Shown: piece after piece, positions 20,982 through 31,408 of the stretch
How positions within the stretch are numbered: the stretch's first letter is position 1
How the letters are laid out: each line of letters begins with the position of its first letter
NCBI RefSeq assembly: GCF_963665055.1
Contig: NZ_OY762015.1
Location: forward strand, 2,016,001-2,080,000
Direction: 5' to 3'
From: an uncultured Methanobacterium sp.
GTDB taxonomy: Archaea > Methanobacteriota > Methanobacteria > Methanobacteriales > Methanobacteriaceae
DNA length: 64,000 nt
Notes under the pieces: generated by a model
Database searches by the model: none
What the model was told of the DNA's origin: nothing
The model's input: only the letters and a program-made list of their open reading frames with translations
Position numbers and translations under genes: made by a program

Positions 20982-21470
20982 ATGGATTTCAAGAAATTAC
21001 AAATTCCATTAACTATAATCATGGTTCTTATCAGTCTCTATGCTGGATTTTACATGTCAACAGCCACAGCTTTTCCACAGAACCCTTCCACATATCAATA
21101 CTTCAATAAAATTGCAGAAATGCCTCATGTTTATCATGAACAGACCATATCCACTGAACAATTTTGGAGGGAAGGAGGGGACTGTACTGATCGTGCTCAA
21201 GCCTTCAGGGAATATTTAGAAGCTAAAGGGGCTACAAATATACAGATGGTTCGGGCCCGTTACGTGGTGAATGGGGAATGTCAAAAGACTATAAAGAATG
21301 ATTATGGGCACGATTTCCTGATCTGGAATGGACGAGTTTACAATCCTTCATTGAATAGTACTGTGCGAATTTATGATGGGGATCTGAATGAGTATAAAAA
21401 AATGCTTAAAGGAGATTATTATCGGCTTAATGCGATTTATTATGAGAATGGGACGAGTGAATGGTTATGA
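20982..21470 (+). CDS. Membrane-anchored transglutaminase-like protein 2 (paralogue)
   Basis: A 162-aa paralogue of the preceding gene: anchor at residues 7-26, FPQNPSTYQYFNKIA shared nearly word for word, then GGDCTDRAQAFREYLEAKGA (Cys68), GHDFLIWNGR (His110) and YNP (Asn121). Only about half of the residues are shared, so the duplication is not recent. Its 3' end overlaps the convergent tail gene by six bases. Confidence 0.7.
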   Translation: MDFKKLQIPLTIIMVLISLYAGFYMSTATAFPQNPSTYQYFNKIAEMPHVYHEQTISTEQFWREGGDCTDRAQAFREYLEAKGATNIQMVRARYVVNGECQKTIKNDYGHDFLIWNGRVYNPSLNSTVRIYDGDLNEYKKMLKGDYYRLNAIYYENGTSEWL

Positions 21471-23630
21471 TATTCTGGAGCGGTAGATGTCTCCTCCCCC
21501 GGGATATAGGAGTTTGAGGTTGTAGATGTCTCGGTAGGTTTTGAATAGTAGTTCATTGTAGAGACTGCTGGGTCTGTTGATTCCTGTTGTGGTTGTGAGG
21601 ATGGGTGTTTCTTCTGGGTTGTACTCGTAGTCTATTGTTTTTAGCATTCCGAAGCCACTGCATCGGTGCTCTTCGATTGTGTAATATATGTTCTGGTTAG
21701 GTTCTAGGTAGGGGTTGCCTACGAATTTACAAGTAAGGTACTCTTGGAGACTGGATAAGTTATTAACCCGTTCCTGTGTTGCTTTATCCACATCTGCCTG
21801 ACTTTTCAGTTCACTGTTTTCGTGTCGTTGGAACTCTTCATAGTGTATTACGCTGTCCAGTTTCTCCGCGAAACTGCTTCCTATGTTGGTATCATCGATG
21901 TTGAAACTACTATGAGCCTGATTGAGGAAACCATCTTCTAAGGGTTTGGAGCCGTATTCTTCGCATTCGATTAGGTTGTTGGAATCGTCGATAGTAACAG
22001 GCATGGTGGTGTTTTGGAATGGTTGTGCAACTAGGATGTCATCACAGCGTTCCAGGCCGGGTTGGATGTATATTGCATGTTTGGATTGTTCGCCCAGGCT
22101 CTGTAAGATCTCGGAAATGCTCTTCACTTCCTCATTACTGTGACGGGTGGTGTCGCTGATCTCCTTGTAATTAGAAATATTCATGTACATTGCCCCCTCA
22201 GGGTTGGTACTTGAAATATTCCCTTTTAACTCGATTTTACTGACATAATATTTATTTGAGTATATTCCTGCAGCGATAAAAATAGCGTTCAGATCCAGGG
22301 AGAAATAATTCCATATTCCATTCCAGATAGGGGTAACTGTTGCGATCTGATTAGCACCACCAGGGCCACTTAACCGTATCGAGTAGGTTACTGCCTTGGA
22401 AATATCCTCGCCTTCCTTATGCATTGTGATATAAATATCAAAGGCCATGGCAGAGGCTGCATCTGCAGCGTTGTAATCGATACATAGCATCTTATACTCT
22501 GCAGCATTGTAAGGGTTAAGAGTGTTCTGATACAATATTGCTGAAGCATCCCCTGTATTGGCCCGGTACAATTTCAAACAGTACCCTGGACTGGCCATTG
22601 TCGCGTCTCGGTCTTTCCCAAAACCCGAAACTACAACTGAATTATAATCCGTTACGGAGGAGAAATCCAGCCGGAAACCCTCCTGCTGGTCAACATAGAG
22701 TGGATTAATCCTTTGAATTGCCGTCTCGGCCATGTAGAGAATAGTGTCATTCACGTTACTAAACTGCCTGTAAACCTTGCCTTCCTCTGGAGGAGCACCT
22801 ATTGCATAATTCTCATACATCACATCTCCATTCAGATTAATCAGAGTATCATGTAATCCCAGAGTGAAAAGATCTGCCTTTTTATCCCAGCCAGTGATAA
22901 AACTACCAAAAATAGGCATAGTCTGACTGCGTTTACCTCCAACCAGGATAGTTACACTATCTTTGAAGCTAAAAATGAAAGGGGAATAGTTATGTTTAGA
23001 TTGATAAAATTCATCCTGGAAAGGCATGGTCAAAGTGCCAGTGTTCACTTCATTGATACTATTCCGTGACCAGTTTGCACTGAGAATATCCAGTTCATTC
23101 TCACCAAAATAGGATCCATCACTGTCACCTTCATGACGGACCACTGGCACTATTTTAATAGCTGCAATTCCAGCATTTTTACTTATCCTGACTGTGACCG
23201 TTCGAGTTCCAGGTTTAAACTCTCGAATCCGTGTTTTGAACCAGTTCCTTGTGAGCCAAGTGCAATTTGTACCGATAGGATCTGCTATTTCCACATTACC
23301 ATCAAGAATTTGAACTGAACCAAATTCATAATCAGGTCCTCTCAGGACCAGAACTTCAAATCTATAGAATCCTGTTTCTTGAACATCAAAGTCCACTTCA
23401 ATATCCAGGAAATTATGAGTACTGGCCCCTGTGATCATTACAAAGTTCTTGTTAAAACGTGAAACTAGTTCATATTCATTATGTGAGAAACTGCACTCTT
23501 TTGATCCTGTTACATTGGGGAATAGTATTCCTTCATGTTTGCGGCGGTCAATGATGAATTTCACATAGGGGTCATCGATAATATCTACATTAGCAATGCT
23601 CCTGATGGCTTGATTAAAACTAGATATCAT
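21465..23630 (-). CDS. Large tail tip / baseplate hub protein
   Basis: A 721-aa late protein directly downstream of the large tail protein. Residues 60-160 look like a carbohydrate-binding beta sandwich (DFDVQETGFYRFEVLVLRG), followed by hub-like domains (LFTLGLHDTLINLNGDVMYE) and a C-terminal part rich in strands. Size and position fit the siphovirus tail-associated hub. No enzyme motif is seen. Confidence 0.65.
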   Translation of the reverse strand: MISSFNQAIRSIANVDIIDDPYVKFIIDRRKHEGILFPNVTGSKECSFSHNEYELVSRFNKNFVMITGASTHNFLDIEVDFDVQETGFYRFEVLVLRGPDYEFGSVQILDGNVEIADPIGTNCTWLTRNWFKTRIREFKPGTRTVTVRISKNAGIAAIKIVPVVRHEGDSDGSYFGENELDILSANWSRNSINEVNTGTLTMPFQDEFYQSKHNYSPFIFSFKDSVTILVGGKRSQTMPIFGSFITGWDKKADLFTLGLHDTLINLNGDVMYENYAIGAPPEEGKVYRQFSNVNDTILYMAETAIQRINPLYVDQQEGFRLDFSSVTDYNSVVVSGFGKDRDATMASPGYCLKLYRANTGDASAILYQNTLNPYNAAEYKMLCIDYNAADAASAMAFDIYITMHKEGEDISKAVTYSIRLSGPGGANQIATVTPIWNGIWNYFSLDLNAIFIAAGIYSNKYYVSKIELKGNISSTNPEGAMYMNISNYKEISDTTRHSNEEVKSISEILQSLGEQSKHAIYIQPGLERCDDILVAQPFQNTTMPVTIDDSNNLIECEEYGSKPLEDGFLNQAHSSFNIDDTNIGSSFAEKLDSVIHYEEFQRHENSELKSQADVDKATQERVNNLSSLQEYLTCKFVGNPYLEPNQNIYYTIEEHRCSGFGMLKTIDYEYNPEETPILTTTTGINRPSSLYNELLFKTYRDIYNLKLLYPGGGDIYRSRIS

Positions 23631-23642
23631 AATATGCCACCT

Positions 23643-26600
23643 TTAGGGTAGTTTTATTTTCTGCCGTCCACGGTTCACAAACCAACCCGCTAATGAAATG
23701 TAACCAGAGGGACTGGTTGGAGATTCATTTTTATTGTATACTCCGATACCGGTTTCACTGGTGGCTGGGATTGTGTTGCCTTTTATTGTGGTGGGATTGG
23801 TCTGTACAATTAAAGTCCTGAAATCATGAGCAGGATGAGGATTGTCACATGTTCCAAAACTAAAGTTTTCGAGGGATGATAATGGAATTGGTATTTTAAC
23901 ACCTTCACCAGCACTAGCCCCCCAGGTACGTACTTTTATAGTGTGATTACCTGAATTTGCTACTTCAACGGGACAGTATAGTCCTGTGGGGTGGAATAGC
24001 CAATAGAAGATTCCAACTCCCCGGGGATTTAATTCCAAGATGTCATGGATGTCTGATATTAATTGTGAAACTGGCCAATACACAGATTGGTCGGCATCAC
24101 TGTAAAAAGTCAAAATTACAGGAATAACCAGGTTGTCCCCGGTTAGTTGGAGGGTGGGTTCTAACCGGTCCCGTATGAATGATGAACAGTTGTTTTTAAA
24201 TCTGTAAGTACACATAAGCACACTAAAATCAAATTCATCCGCAAAAGAAGCAATATCATTACCTTGAGAGTAAGGCAGTGGTAATAATGCTCCAGATAAT
24301 TTCGATGAAGGTTTCACAACATTCATTGCATTTTTAATTTCAATAATAAAGTTTGTAAGTGTGATTTCCTCAGCGCTTTCATTAGCATCATTATGCAATG
24401 ACACAGGATAGGCATAATCATCAAATGACACCCCGGCAATATTGGGACAATCAACGAGTAATTGCTGTATTTTTGTAGCTAAATTGGCCCTATAGGTAGC
24501 ATCAGTAGGGTTTTCTATTGTTCCGTTCTGGTGTGCGAATGGGAAAATCCCGACGTGGTAGTTGATTCCATTGTTTTTAAACAGAGTTGAAGAAGCAGCA
24601 ATGTGGGTTTTGATATTCGAGTAATTATCGAGAAGATTATAATATCCAAGGTTAATCACGTCGGTGGCTCCCGCGGCCTTGAGTTCATCCACATTGGCCT
24701 GAGTGAACTGCATCTGATAATTATTCCCTGTGTAAATAACCCTCATCTGTCCAGGCATTTCCTCAACATTCTGGATCTTCACAGTGTTTCCAACCTCTCC
24801 CGGGGGCACGAAAGGAGCATTCCCAATATCGCCCTCGGCGATCATATTCAATGCTACGCTGATGTATGCATTTGTTTTTGAGGTCAGTGCTATTGCAACA
24901 TTGTGGGATGTAGCCGTAGCTATGAACTTAAGCCTTGTTTCCCTAACAACACTGTCAGGTGTAAAAGAGGTGTAAGCATCTGGACCTGGAATGAACACTC
25001 CTAATTCAAGTCCTAAAGTGTAGGCAGAAACAAGGACAGTGTACTCTTTCCCAATAGTCAATCCTGAGTATGTGACATAGGTCCCTTCATTGTTGTTTGT
25101 GCCTGGGCAGCTCACAATGATGCTTTTGAGATTTCTTTCCGAATATAAGAATGAATCGTATACAGTGATTGATTCAGAACCTGTGTTTTTGTTGAATAAA
25201 GCTGCATTGTTGCATAATGCGATACCTTCATGGGCCGAATTAGTGTATTCAAAGTTATTAACAACTTCAAACCCATTAGTGGTTCCATCTTCTCCACCAT
25301 TGGCCTGGTTGTTTGCTGCTAGATTGTCCTCATCTTCATGCACATTTAAAGTGTCCAGATAAAATTGAGTGGCTAACTTGGATTGAGTGATAATATTCAC
25401 ATTCCGATCATTTGGTGTTTTTGTGATTGTTATCTCATCAAAATCTCCACTTCCCTCGATGGCATGTGGACTTCCATTCCCAAGGTTGAAGTATAAATCA
25501 TCACCTGTGGGTGCTTTAACTTGTATTTCTGCATCAATTGTATTTGCAGAATATTTTGTATTTAGAATTAGGATGTTTTCCGCATCAGCGGGGATACCAT
25601 AGACATGACCATTTGCTAAAACTCCTTTGAACCATTTGTAGGTTCCACTTAGTGTCTGGCCCAGGTTATCTCTGCTTACTGTGGGTGTTGAAGTCGGATT
25701 TATGATTAATATATCAGTTGCACTTGAAGGGATTGCATAAATCTTCCCATCATCACCAAGTACTCCATTACTCCATTTATTTGAGCCTGTGAGGTCTGCC
25801 CCAAGGTTGTTCCTGGTTGCTACACTTGCACCTGATGCTATTCTCAATATGTCAGTAGCATTGTTAGGAATTCCATATATGTCCCCATTGACTGCTTTTA
25901 CTCCACCAATCCATTTGTAGCTTCCTGCTAGGTCACAGCTCATGCTACTGCGTGTAGCTGTGCCGCTCCCGGGATTGATTTTCAATATATCAGTTGCATT
26001 GCTGGGTATTGCATAGATATTTCCACTATTATCTTTAACTCCTCCAGCCCATTTCTCGGAACCAGTCAGGATCGCACCCATGAATGAACGGGTTGCAGTG
26101 CCTGTGGCTGGGTCGATTATAAGGATGTCAGTGGCGTTGTAAGGGATGCAATAAATCTTACCATCATTACCTAAAACGCCTCCATACCATTTTTGTGTAC
26201 CTGTTAGGTTTGCACCCATGTTACTGGTTGTGGCTGTCCCGGTGGTAGGGTCGATTATTAAGATTGTATTTGCGTCAAATGGGATCCCATATATCTTTCC
26301 ATTCCCTGCTTTTACTCCTTCCATCCATCTGGTTTGTGTAGTTTTAGTTAACTGTAAGTCCATATCATCCCTTGTGGCAGTGCCCGTTGTGGGATCTATT
26401 ATGAGGATGTCCTTGGCCCTGTCAGGAATACAGTATATTTTCCCATCATTGCCTAGAACGCCCCCATTCCATTTGTATGTGCCCATTATGTTCTCACCAG
26501 CATCCCATTTCAAACAGTAACTTTGTGATGCCATGCTGATGTCATCACCCGCCTCCGGATTGATTGTAGTAGTCCCATCATGACTGTAACAAGTTTTTAA

Positions 26601-28205
26601 TCCTAAAATTAAATCATTATATGAGTGTTGTATTCGTATCACTGGGTCACCACGACGTACGGTCCAGGTGGTTCTGTTGATTTGTAGTGTGATTATTTCT
26701 CTATTAATCTCCCTAATTTTCACAAGATCTATACTTTCACCAATACTAATCTCCTCAAATAACTCCCACCCATTGTCATAGACGTGTAATTGTATTTTAT
26801 CGTCTACGATCCTGGCCCGGATAATACCATTTTCTAATTCAAAATTATCAGAGTTTAAAACCTCATCTGGATTGAAAACCTGTCTTTTAACTCCTGATTC
26901 ATTCTCTGAAGACCAAAGAATAGGACCTCCCTTATGGTAGTCATCAGGATCCACCTGGAATGGTATTCCATTTTCTGGATTTTCAAAAACAGGCAAATTA
27001 CCCCAACGGCTTGGCCTCTGCCCATCAACTATTTCAAAACTACGACTGCCCGGTGGTAGCACTACTTGCTGTGGAAATGGTCGTTCAAGATAAAAATCAA
27101 AATCAAGAGCATCTAACGTATAAGTTCCTTTAGTTTGGTTTTGATCTGCAATTGACCATTGGATTCCTACTACAAAACCTCCACTAAGTGGAACTTGTAT
27201 AGGAGCTGTGGATCTAAGAACACCATCTAAATATACATAAAATATTCCATTTTTATCTATTCTCACCTTAACTTCATGATTTCCATCTGCGATATTATCT
27301 AAGAGCATATTGTATCTTTTTCCATTACTCAATGTCCATCCAAAAACTTCAGATGATTTCCAAGTGTAATCTGTATCCACAAATACTTGTACACCGGCTC
27401 TCATGAAGTAACCTTGACTAACATCCGCCTCATTTGCAGGTAAATCATAATGATCCTCCTTCCATTGTTCCCAATTTTCAGGTTTCCACACTGCGATTGC
27501 AAGCCGTGCTATTGTCATGCTAGTAGGGGTTGGAATAGGAAAACTATGGGTTGTTGAAAAATTAGCCACGGCAGTGAATGGAGGTGTGGTTACTTCTGGA
27601 CACATGAAAAAACCAGATGCTCCACTGATTCCTGATTTTACTTTCCCTGTGAACCGTAGATTACCATTTACTGGCTCTGAATTAACACTTTCCCAGTCAT
27701 CAGGATCATTGTCTATTTCCCAGGCGGTTGTGTTAATCGTTTCAAATGTGTCTTTAAGAATTTCTTTCCTCACATAATCTTCATATCCTTCTAATAACTG
27801 AGAATATTCTCCCTTTACAAAATCCATTAATAATGTTTCATTTTCGTTAGATGAAAGTATAGCAACTTCCGTACCCACATCTGCATAAATTCCAGGATAA
27901 ACTGATAAATTTGTTTTCCCCAGGACACCCCACCCACGGTGAACAATATCTTCATTGTCAATTAGGGAGGTGCTACTGTCAATCCATTCCAGTTCTTTCC
28001 AATCGGCTAGGCCACTGAGTTGGAGGGCTTGGTATTTCTTACAGTAGATTACGAATTCTTCGTTTTTGTCTGACAGGCCCTGAGTAACTCGACGTCCACC
28101 AGGGGTGAGATATCGTTCTAGTGATCGTGATCGTTCATTCACATCCCCATCCACTAGTTGAGCAGCGTCTAACTCAATTGGTCCGATTTTACATTCAACT
28201 GTCAT
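23643..28205 (-). CDS. Giant tail protein with lectin-like, beta-propeller and TIM-barrel domains (receptor-binding depolymerase candidate)
   Basis: A 1,520-aa tail protein. After an N-terminal tail-attachment part, residues about 175-380 look like a concanavalin-type lectin (KVRIDKNGIFYVYLDGVLRS). Residues about 570-880 contain seven tandem repeats of about 45 residues with the core GKIYxIPxxATDILIIDPTT, a likely seven-bladed propeller. Residues about 1,150-1,410 form an alpha/beta unit with AGVSFDDYAYP, the acidic motif of glycoside-hydrolase barrels. It probably binds and cleaves a surface glycan. The ATG at 28205 has GGAGG upstream and lies one base after the tape measure stop. Confidence 0.75.
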   Translation of the reverse strand: MTVECKIGPIELDAAQLVDGDVNERSRSLERYLTPGGRRVTQGLSDKNEEFVIYCKKYQALQLSGLADWKELEWIDSSTSLIDNEDIVHRGWGVLGKTNLSVYPGIYADVGTEVAILSSNENETLLMDFVKGEYSQLLEGYEDYVRKEILKDTFETINTTAWEIDNDPDDWESVNSEPVNGNLRFTGKVKSGISGASGFFMCPEVTTPPFTAVANFSTTHSFPIPTPTSMTIARLAIAVWKPENWEQWKEDHYDLPANEADVSQGYFMRAGVQVFVDTDYTWKSSEVFGWTLSNGKRYNMLLDNIADGNHEVKVRIDKNGIFYVYLDGVLRSTAPIQVPLSGGFVVGIQWSIADQNQTKGTYTLDALDFDFYLERPFPQQVVLPPGSRSFEIVDGQRPSRWGNLPVFENPENGIPFQVDPDDYHKGGPILWSSENESGVKRQVFNPDEVLNSDNFELENGIIRARIVDDKIQLHVYDNGWELFEEISIGESIDLVKIREINREIITLQINRTTWTVRRGDPVIRIQHSYNDLILGLKTCYSHDGTTTINPEAGDDISMASQSYCLKWDAGENIMGTYKWNGGVLGNDGKIYCIPDRAKDILIIDPTTGTATRDDMDLQLTKTTQTRWMEGVKAGNGKIYGIPFDANTILIIDPTTGTATTSNMGANLTGTQKWYGGVLGNDGKIYCIPYNATDILIIDPATGTATRSFMGAILTGSEKWAGGVKDNSGNIYAIPSNATDILKINPGSGTATRSSMSCDLAGSYKWIGGVKAVNGDIYGIPNNATDILRIASGASVATRNNLGADLTGSNKWSNGVLGDDGKIYAIPSSATDILIINPTSTPTVSRDNLGQTLSGTYKWFKGVLANGHVYGIPADAENILILNTKYSANTIDAEIQVKAPTGDDLYFNLGNGSPHAIEGSGDFDEITITKTPNDRNVNIITQSKLATQFYLDTLNVHEDEDNLAANNQANGGEDGTTNGFEVVNNFEYTNSAHEGIALCNNAALFNKNTGSESITVYDSFLYSERNLKSIIVSCPGTNNNEGTYVTYSGLTIGKEYTVLVSAYTLGLELGVFIPGPDAYTSFTPDSVVRETRLKFIATATSHNVAIALTSKTNAYISVALNMIAEGDIGNAPFVPPGEVGNTVKIQNVEEMPGQMRVIYTGNNYQMQFTQANVDELKAAGATDVINLGYYNLLDNYSNIKTHIAASSTLFKNNGINYHVGIFPFAHQNGTIENPTDATYRANLATKIQQLLVDCPNIAGVSFDDYAYPVSLHNDANESAEEITLTNFIIEIKNAMNVVKPSSKLSGALLPLPYSQGNDIASFADEFDFSVLMCTYRFKNNCSSFIRDRLEPTLQLTGDNLVIPVILTFYSDADQSVYWPVSQLISDIHDILELNPRGVGIFYWLFHPTGLYCPVEVANSGNHTIKVRTWGASAGEGVKIPIPLSSLENFSFGTCDNPHPAHDFRTLIVQTNPTTIKGNTIPATSETGIGVYNKNESPTSPSGYISLAGWFVNRGRQKIKLP
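25560..26490 (-). repeat. Seven in-frame propeller repeats
   Basis: Seven units of about 135 bp encode blades such as WYGGVLGNDGKIYCIPYNAT. They are similar enough at DNA level that recombination could change their number. Confidence 0.75.
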
Positions 28206-28206
28206 A

Positions 28207-31200
28207 TTATCCTCCGAACTGACTAAATATCCTGGCAGCAATATTCTCTCCAGCTTCTTTCTCTGCTCTATTCAGCCTACCATTCAGGTCATCCACTCCA
28301 TGAACATCACCATAGATATGGATTCCACCAACATCAACTACCAAGGATCCAGGTATCCTATTCCCGGGTCCCTGTGGTGGGGGTGTGAAAGTTCCATCCC
28401 GGGCACGACGGAGTGGATCATACTCCCTTCCATCAATTTTAGCCCAGACGTGACTCTGATCATCCCAGGTTCCCCATACCATCTCCGAAGGTTTCCCATA
28501 GAGCTGACTAGCCACAATCATGGCACCCAGGCTCATATCGTAACAATTTCCTCCTTGAGCAAGAGCTGTTACAGGGTCCATTTGATGACCAGCATATCCT
28601 CTCCATTCCAGGCCAGGGCCAATATCTGTCATGAAGTCATGGAAACTGCCAGGTCCTGAAGGTGGGTTCCACTGGCCACGGATGAGTTTCGCGGCCATGT
28701 CAAAATTACGACCTCCAATGTTACTCCAGGTATGTGCGATTCCAGTTCCATCCCACACTCCATTAGTTAATCCTGCAGATAATCCGAAACGTTGGCTGGC
28801 TTCGCTCATAAGGAACTGTGCACCATCGTAACAATTACATGACCCAGAATTCCATACATCCTGGTTGCTTTTCTGGTCTCCAAAATAAAACTGGTAATGA
28901 AGTGGTGCTGCCATTCCATCAGCAATGAAATTAAAAGCATCCACACCTGCGAAGTTACGATCCAGAGCACTGCTAATATATCCAGATCCTACCCCACTCC
29001 TTGCGGCCATAGTACTGGCAATGGTATTTTTGATTGGCCCTGCAGGTGGACTGTTAAGAAATGTATATCCCGGTCCTCGTGGTCCTTGGGCGGGCCCCAT
29101 AGGCCAAACGAAAGGCCCTATCCTAGAACCAATCAGACCAAGAATATCTCCAATCCCTGGAACCTGCCACCATAAATTACTGATCTTTTCCCAAGTCTGA
29201 CCCAAAAGGGAGCCAACACCAGGAATATTCCAATTTAATGGATTGATTCTATCCCATGTTTGACCGAGGAGTGAACCTACTCCTGGTATATGCCAGTTGA
29301 GGGGATTGATCCTGTCCCAGGTTTGACCCAGGATCTGGCCAACATTAGGTACTTGCCATTTTAGTCCAGGGATCCGTGGTTTAACCTGGTCAATTATATC
29401 ATTCAGGATCTGTGAAGGTGAAGGCCATTTGAAATTAGGGATATTAAACCTACTAAAATCAAGTATACCATTTTTACCGAAAATATCGTTATTAATTCCT
29501 TTATTTGATGATCCTCCTGCTGCACTTGAGGTTCCGGGTAATAATTTTCCAAGCATACCTCCAAAGTTACTTATCTGTCCTCCAATGTTTGAACCGGTAC
29601 TTCCAAACATTCCAGTTATTCTGTTCCAATCCTGTCCTAAAGTTTGACCAAAATTAATATTGAATGGATTGTTGATTTTGTAGGGGTTTGTACTGCCTGC
29701 AGCACTGCCCCCTAATGATAAGAAAGGTGCACCTATTGGATTTAATAATCCTGCTATGTTTGCAACATTTCCACTCAGGAACTGACCCAATCCGGTCTGG
29801 CCTTCTGGAGTTGATTTTAACCAATTACCAACACTTTGGAGACCATAACCTCCCGCAGTCATAGTTGCCCCACCCAAGATTCCCATGAGAGTTGCACTGG
29901 CTGCTCCTGTCACTCCTACAGCTTCACCAGTACCCGCCATTACTCCACTTAATCCTAATGTATTAATAATTGAACCAATACTTCCACGTATTCCTCCTGA
30001 TTTACTTCCTGAACTTTTACCACTCTTACCCGAACTTCCACCAATCTGGCTGTCATCAGGGCAAGGGTTACATTCCAGATCTATCTTTTTCTTCCCACTT
30101 GTGATTCCTTTAAGTTTATCACTGACCCCGCCTAAAGAACCTAAAACTTCTTTAGCAGACCAGACTACAGGACCCAGGGCCAGGGCCAGGGCAACTATTC
30201 CAGCTGTGGCCAGGCCAATTTGTGTGGACCAGCCCCCGGTTTTTTCATCAAGTTCTAGTAAAAAGTCAACACCTTTCTCTAGGTAAGGGAGAATTTTGCT
30301 TCCCATTTCAGTGGCTGCAACCTGTATTTTTCCTTTGAAAGTTTCCGCCTTGATGGTCATTATGTCCATCTGGGACATTCCCTCATAGCCATTGGCCTTC
30401 AGAGCTTCGTCCAATGCGAGAATCCTTTCATGTATTGTTTTTTTACCTTCTAATTTATCAACCTGACCGGCCAGTACTCGGCTTCTTTCAACCTCTCCTG
30501 TAGTTCCGGTCATTATGTATGCGTTTAAATCTTGTTGTGCTTCTATTTGAGTTTGTCCGGTTTTTTTAGCTGCTATCAGGTAGTCTGCTGCAACATACCC
30601 GAGTTCTTTTAGATCTGATATTGCCGCACCACGTGCAGCTGCACTACCCAACAAGGTATTCATGAATGTGTCATCACCAGGTACAGCTGCCACAATTTCC
30701 TCAATACTCCGAGCCATACTCTGGGCTTGAGCATCACCCAGTTTCATTGCCAAATACGCCTGGTTAAACTGTCGCTCTGTGGCTCCAGTCCATAACATGT
30801 TTCCTATTGATGCAACCCCAACTCCACCCATGATCATACCGAGAAGATTACTCAGTTCACCCAGCCCATGGTTAGCTGTTTCAGCGCTCTTGGTTATTGT
30901 GTCAACACCTCGAGCTGCAGTAGTGGCACCTTGACTGATACTGTGTCCTGCGTTTCGTCCTGCTTCACCTGTCCTGGATAAAGCATTTTTGGCTGTTTCG
31001 CCAGATCGGGTTATTTCCTCACCGGCGCGACCTCCTTCATTTCCCATTGCGGATAAACCATGGCTTGCTTGGAGGGCTCCTTGGTGAATGGTACCTGCCG
31101 CGTGGCCTCCTATGGTTCCCATGTGGGAAAGGGTGGATATTGATCCACTTGCACTGCTTCCTATTTTGCTGATTGCTGATGATGCTTGGGCTGAAGATTG

Positions 31201-31323
31201 GGCCACTTCTTTGTTACTCGACACTGCATCGGAAGCAAATCTGTGAACTGCAGTGCTACCATTTTTAAGCACTGCTTCAACGTTGCTTTTTCCAAGAAGG
31301 TTGATGTTTATTGTAGTGTTCAT
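28207..31323 (-). CDS. Tape measure protein with two C-terminal transglutaminase-like domains
   Basis: A 1,038-aa tape measure: long helical N-terminus, hydrophobic glycine-rich middle, and near residues 640-740 four repeats of about 23 residues with the core GQTWDRINPLNWxIPGVG. The C-terminus holds two tandem papain-fold motifs: SCNCYDGAQFLMSEA with IAHTWSNIGGRNFDMA, and GGNCYDMSLGAMIVAS with SHVWAKIDGREYDP. Each shows Cys, His and Asp in order. The tape measure is ejected first, so these domains may open pseudomurein during entry. Confidence 0.82.
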   Translation of the reverse strand: MNTTININLLGKSNVEAVLKNGSTAVHRFASDAVSSNKEVAQSSAQASSAISKIGSSASGSISTLSHMGTIGGHAAGTIHQGALQASHGLSAMGNEGGRAGEEITRSGETAKNALSRTGEAGRNAGHSISQGATTAARGVDTITKSAETANHGLGELSNLLGMIMGGVGVASIGNMLWTGATERQFNQAYLAMKLGDAQAQSMARSIEEIVAAVPGDDTFMNTLLGSAAARGAAISDLKELGYVAADYLIAAKKTGQTQIEAQQDLNAYIMTGTTGEVERSRVLAGQVDKLEGKKTIHERILALDEALKANGYEGMSQMDIMTIKAETFKGKIQVAATEMGSKILPYLEKGVDFLLELDEKTGGWSTQIGLATAGIVALALALGPVVWSAKEVLGSLGGVSDKLKGITSGKKKIDLECNPCPDDSQIGGSSGKSGKSSGSKSGGIRGSIGSIINTLGLSGVMAGTGEAVGVTGAASATLMGILGGATMTAGGYGLQSVGNWLKSTPEGQTGLGQFLSGNVANIAGLLNPIGAPFLSLGGSAAGSTNPYKINNPFNINFGQTLGQDWNRITGMFGSTGSNIGGQISNFGGMLGKLLPGTSSAAGGSSNKGINNDIFGKNGILDFSRFNIPNFKWPSPSQILNDIIDQVKPRIPGLKWQVPNVGQILGQTWDRINPLNWHIPGVGSLLGQTWDRINPLNWNIPGVGSLLGQTWEKISNLWWQVPGIGDILGLIGSRIGPFVWPMGPAQGPRGPGYTFLNSPPAGPIKNTIASTMAARSGVGSGYISSALDRNFAGVDAFNFIADGMAAPLHYQFYFGDQKSNQDVWNSGSCNCYDGAQFLMSEASQRFGLSAGLTNGVWDGTGIAHTWSNIGGRNFDMAAKLIRGQWNPPSGPGSFHDFMTDIGPGLEWRGYAGHQMDPVTALAQGGNCYDMSLGAMIVASQLYGKPSEMVWGTWDDQSHVWAKIDGREYDPLRRARDGTFTPPPQGPGNRIPGSLVVDVGGIHIYGDVHGVDDLNGRLNRAEKEAGENIAARIFSQFGG

Positions 31324-31408
31324 CGGGGCATCAGTCCTAGGAGTATATTTTTTAAGGAGCGGCAGTGCAAATAATAATAAAAAATAATTAGGTGGGAGGG
31401 GTCAAAAA

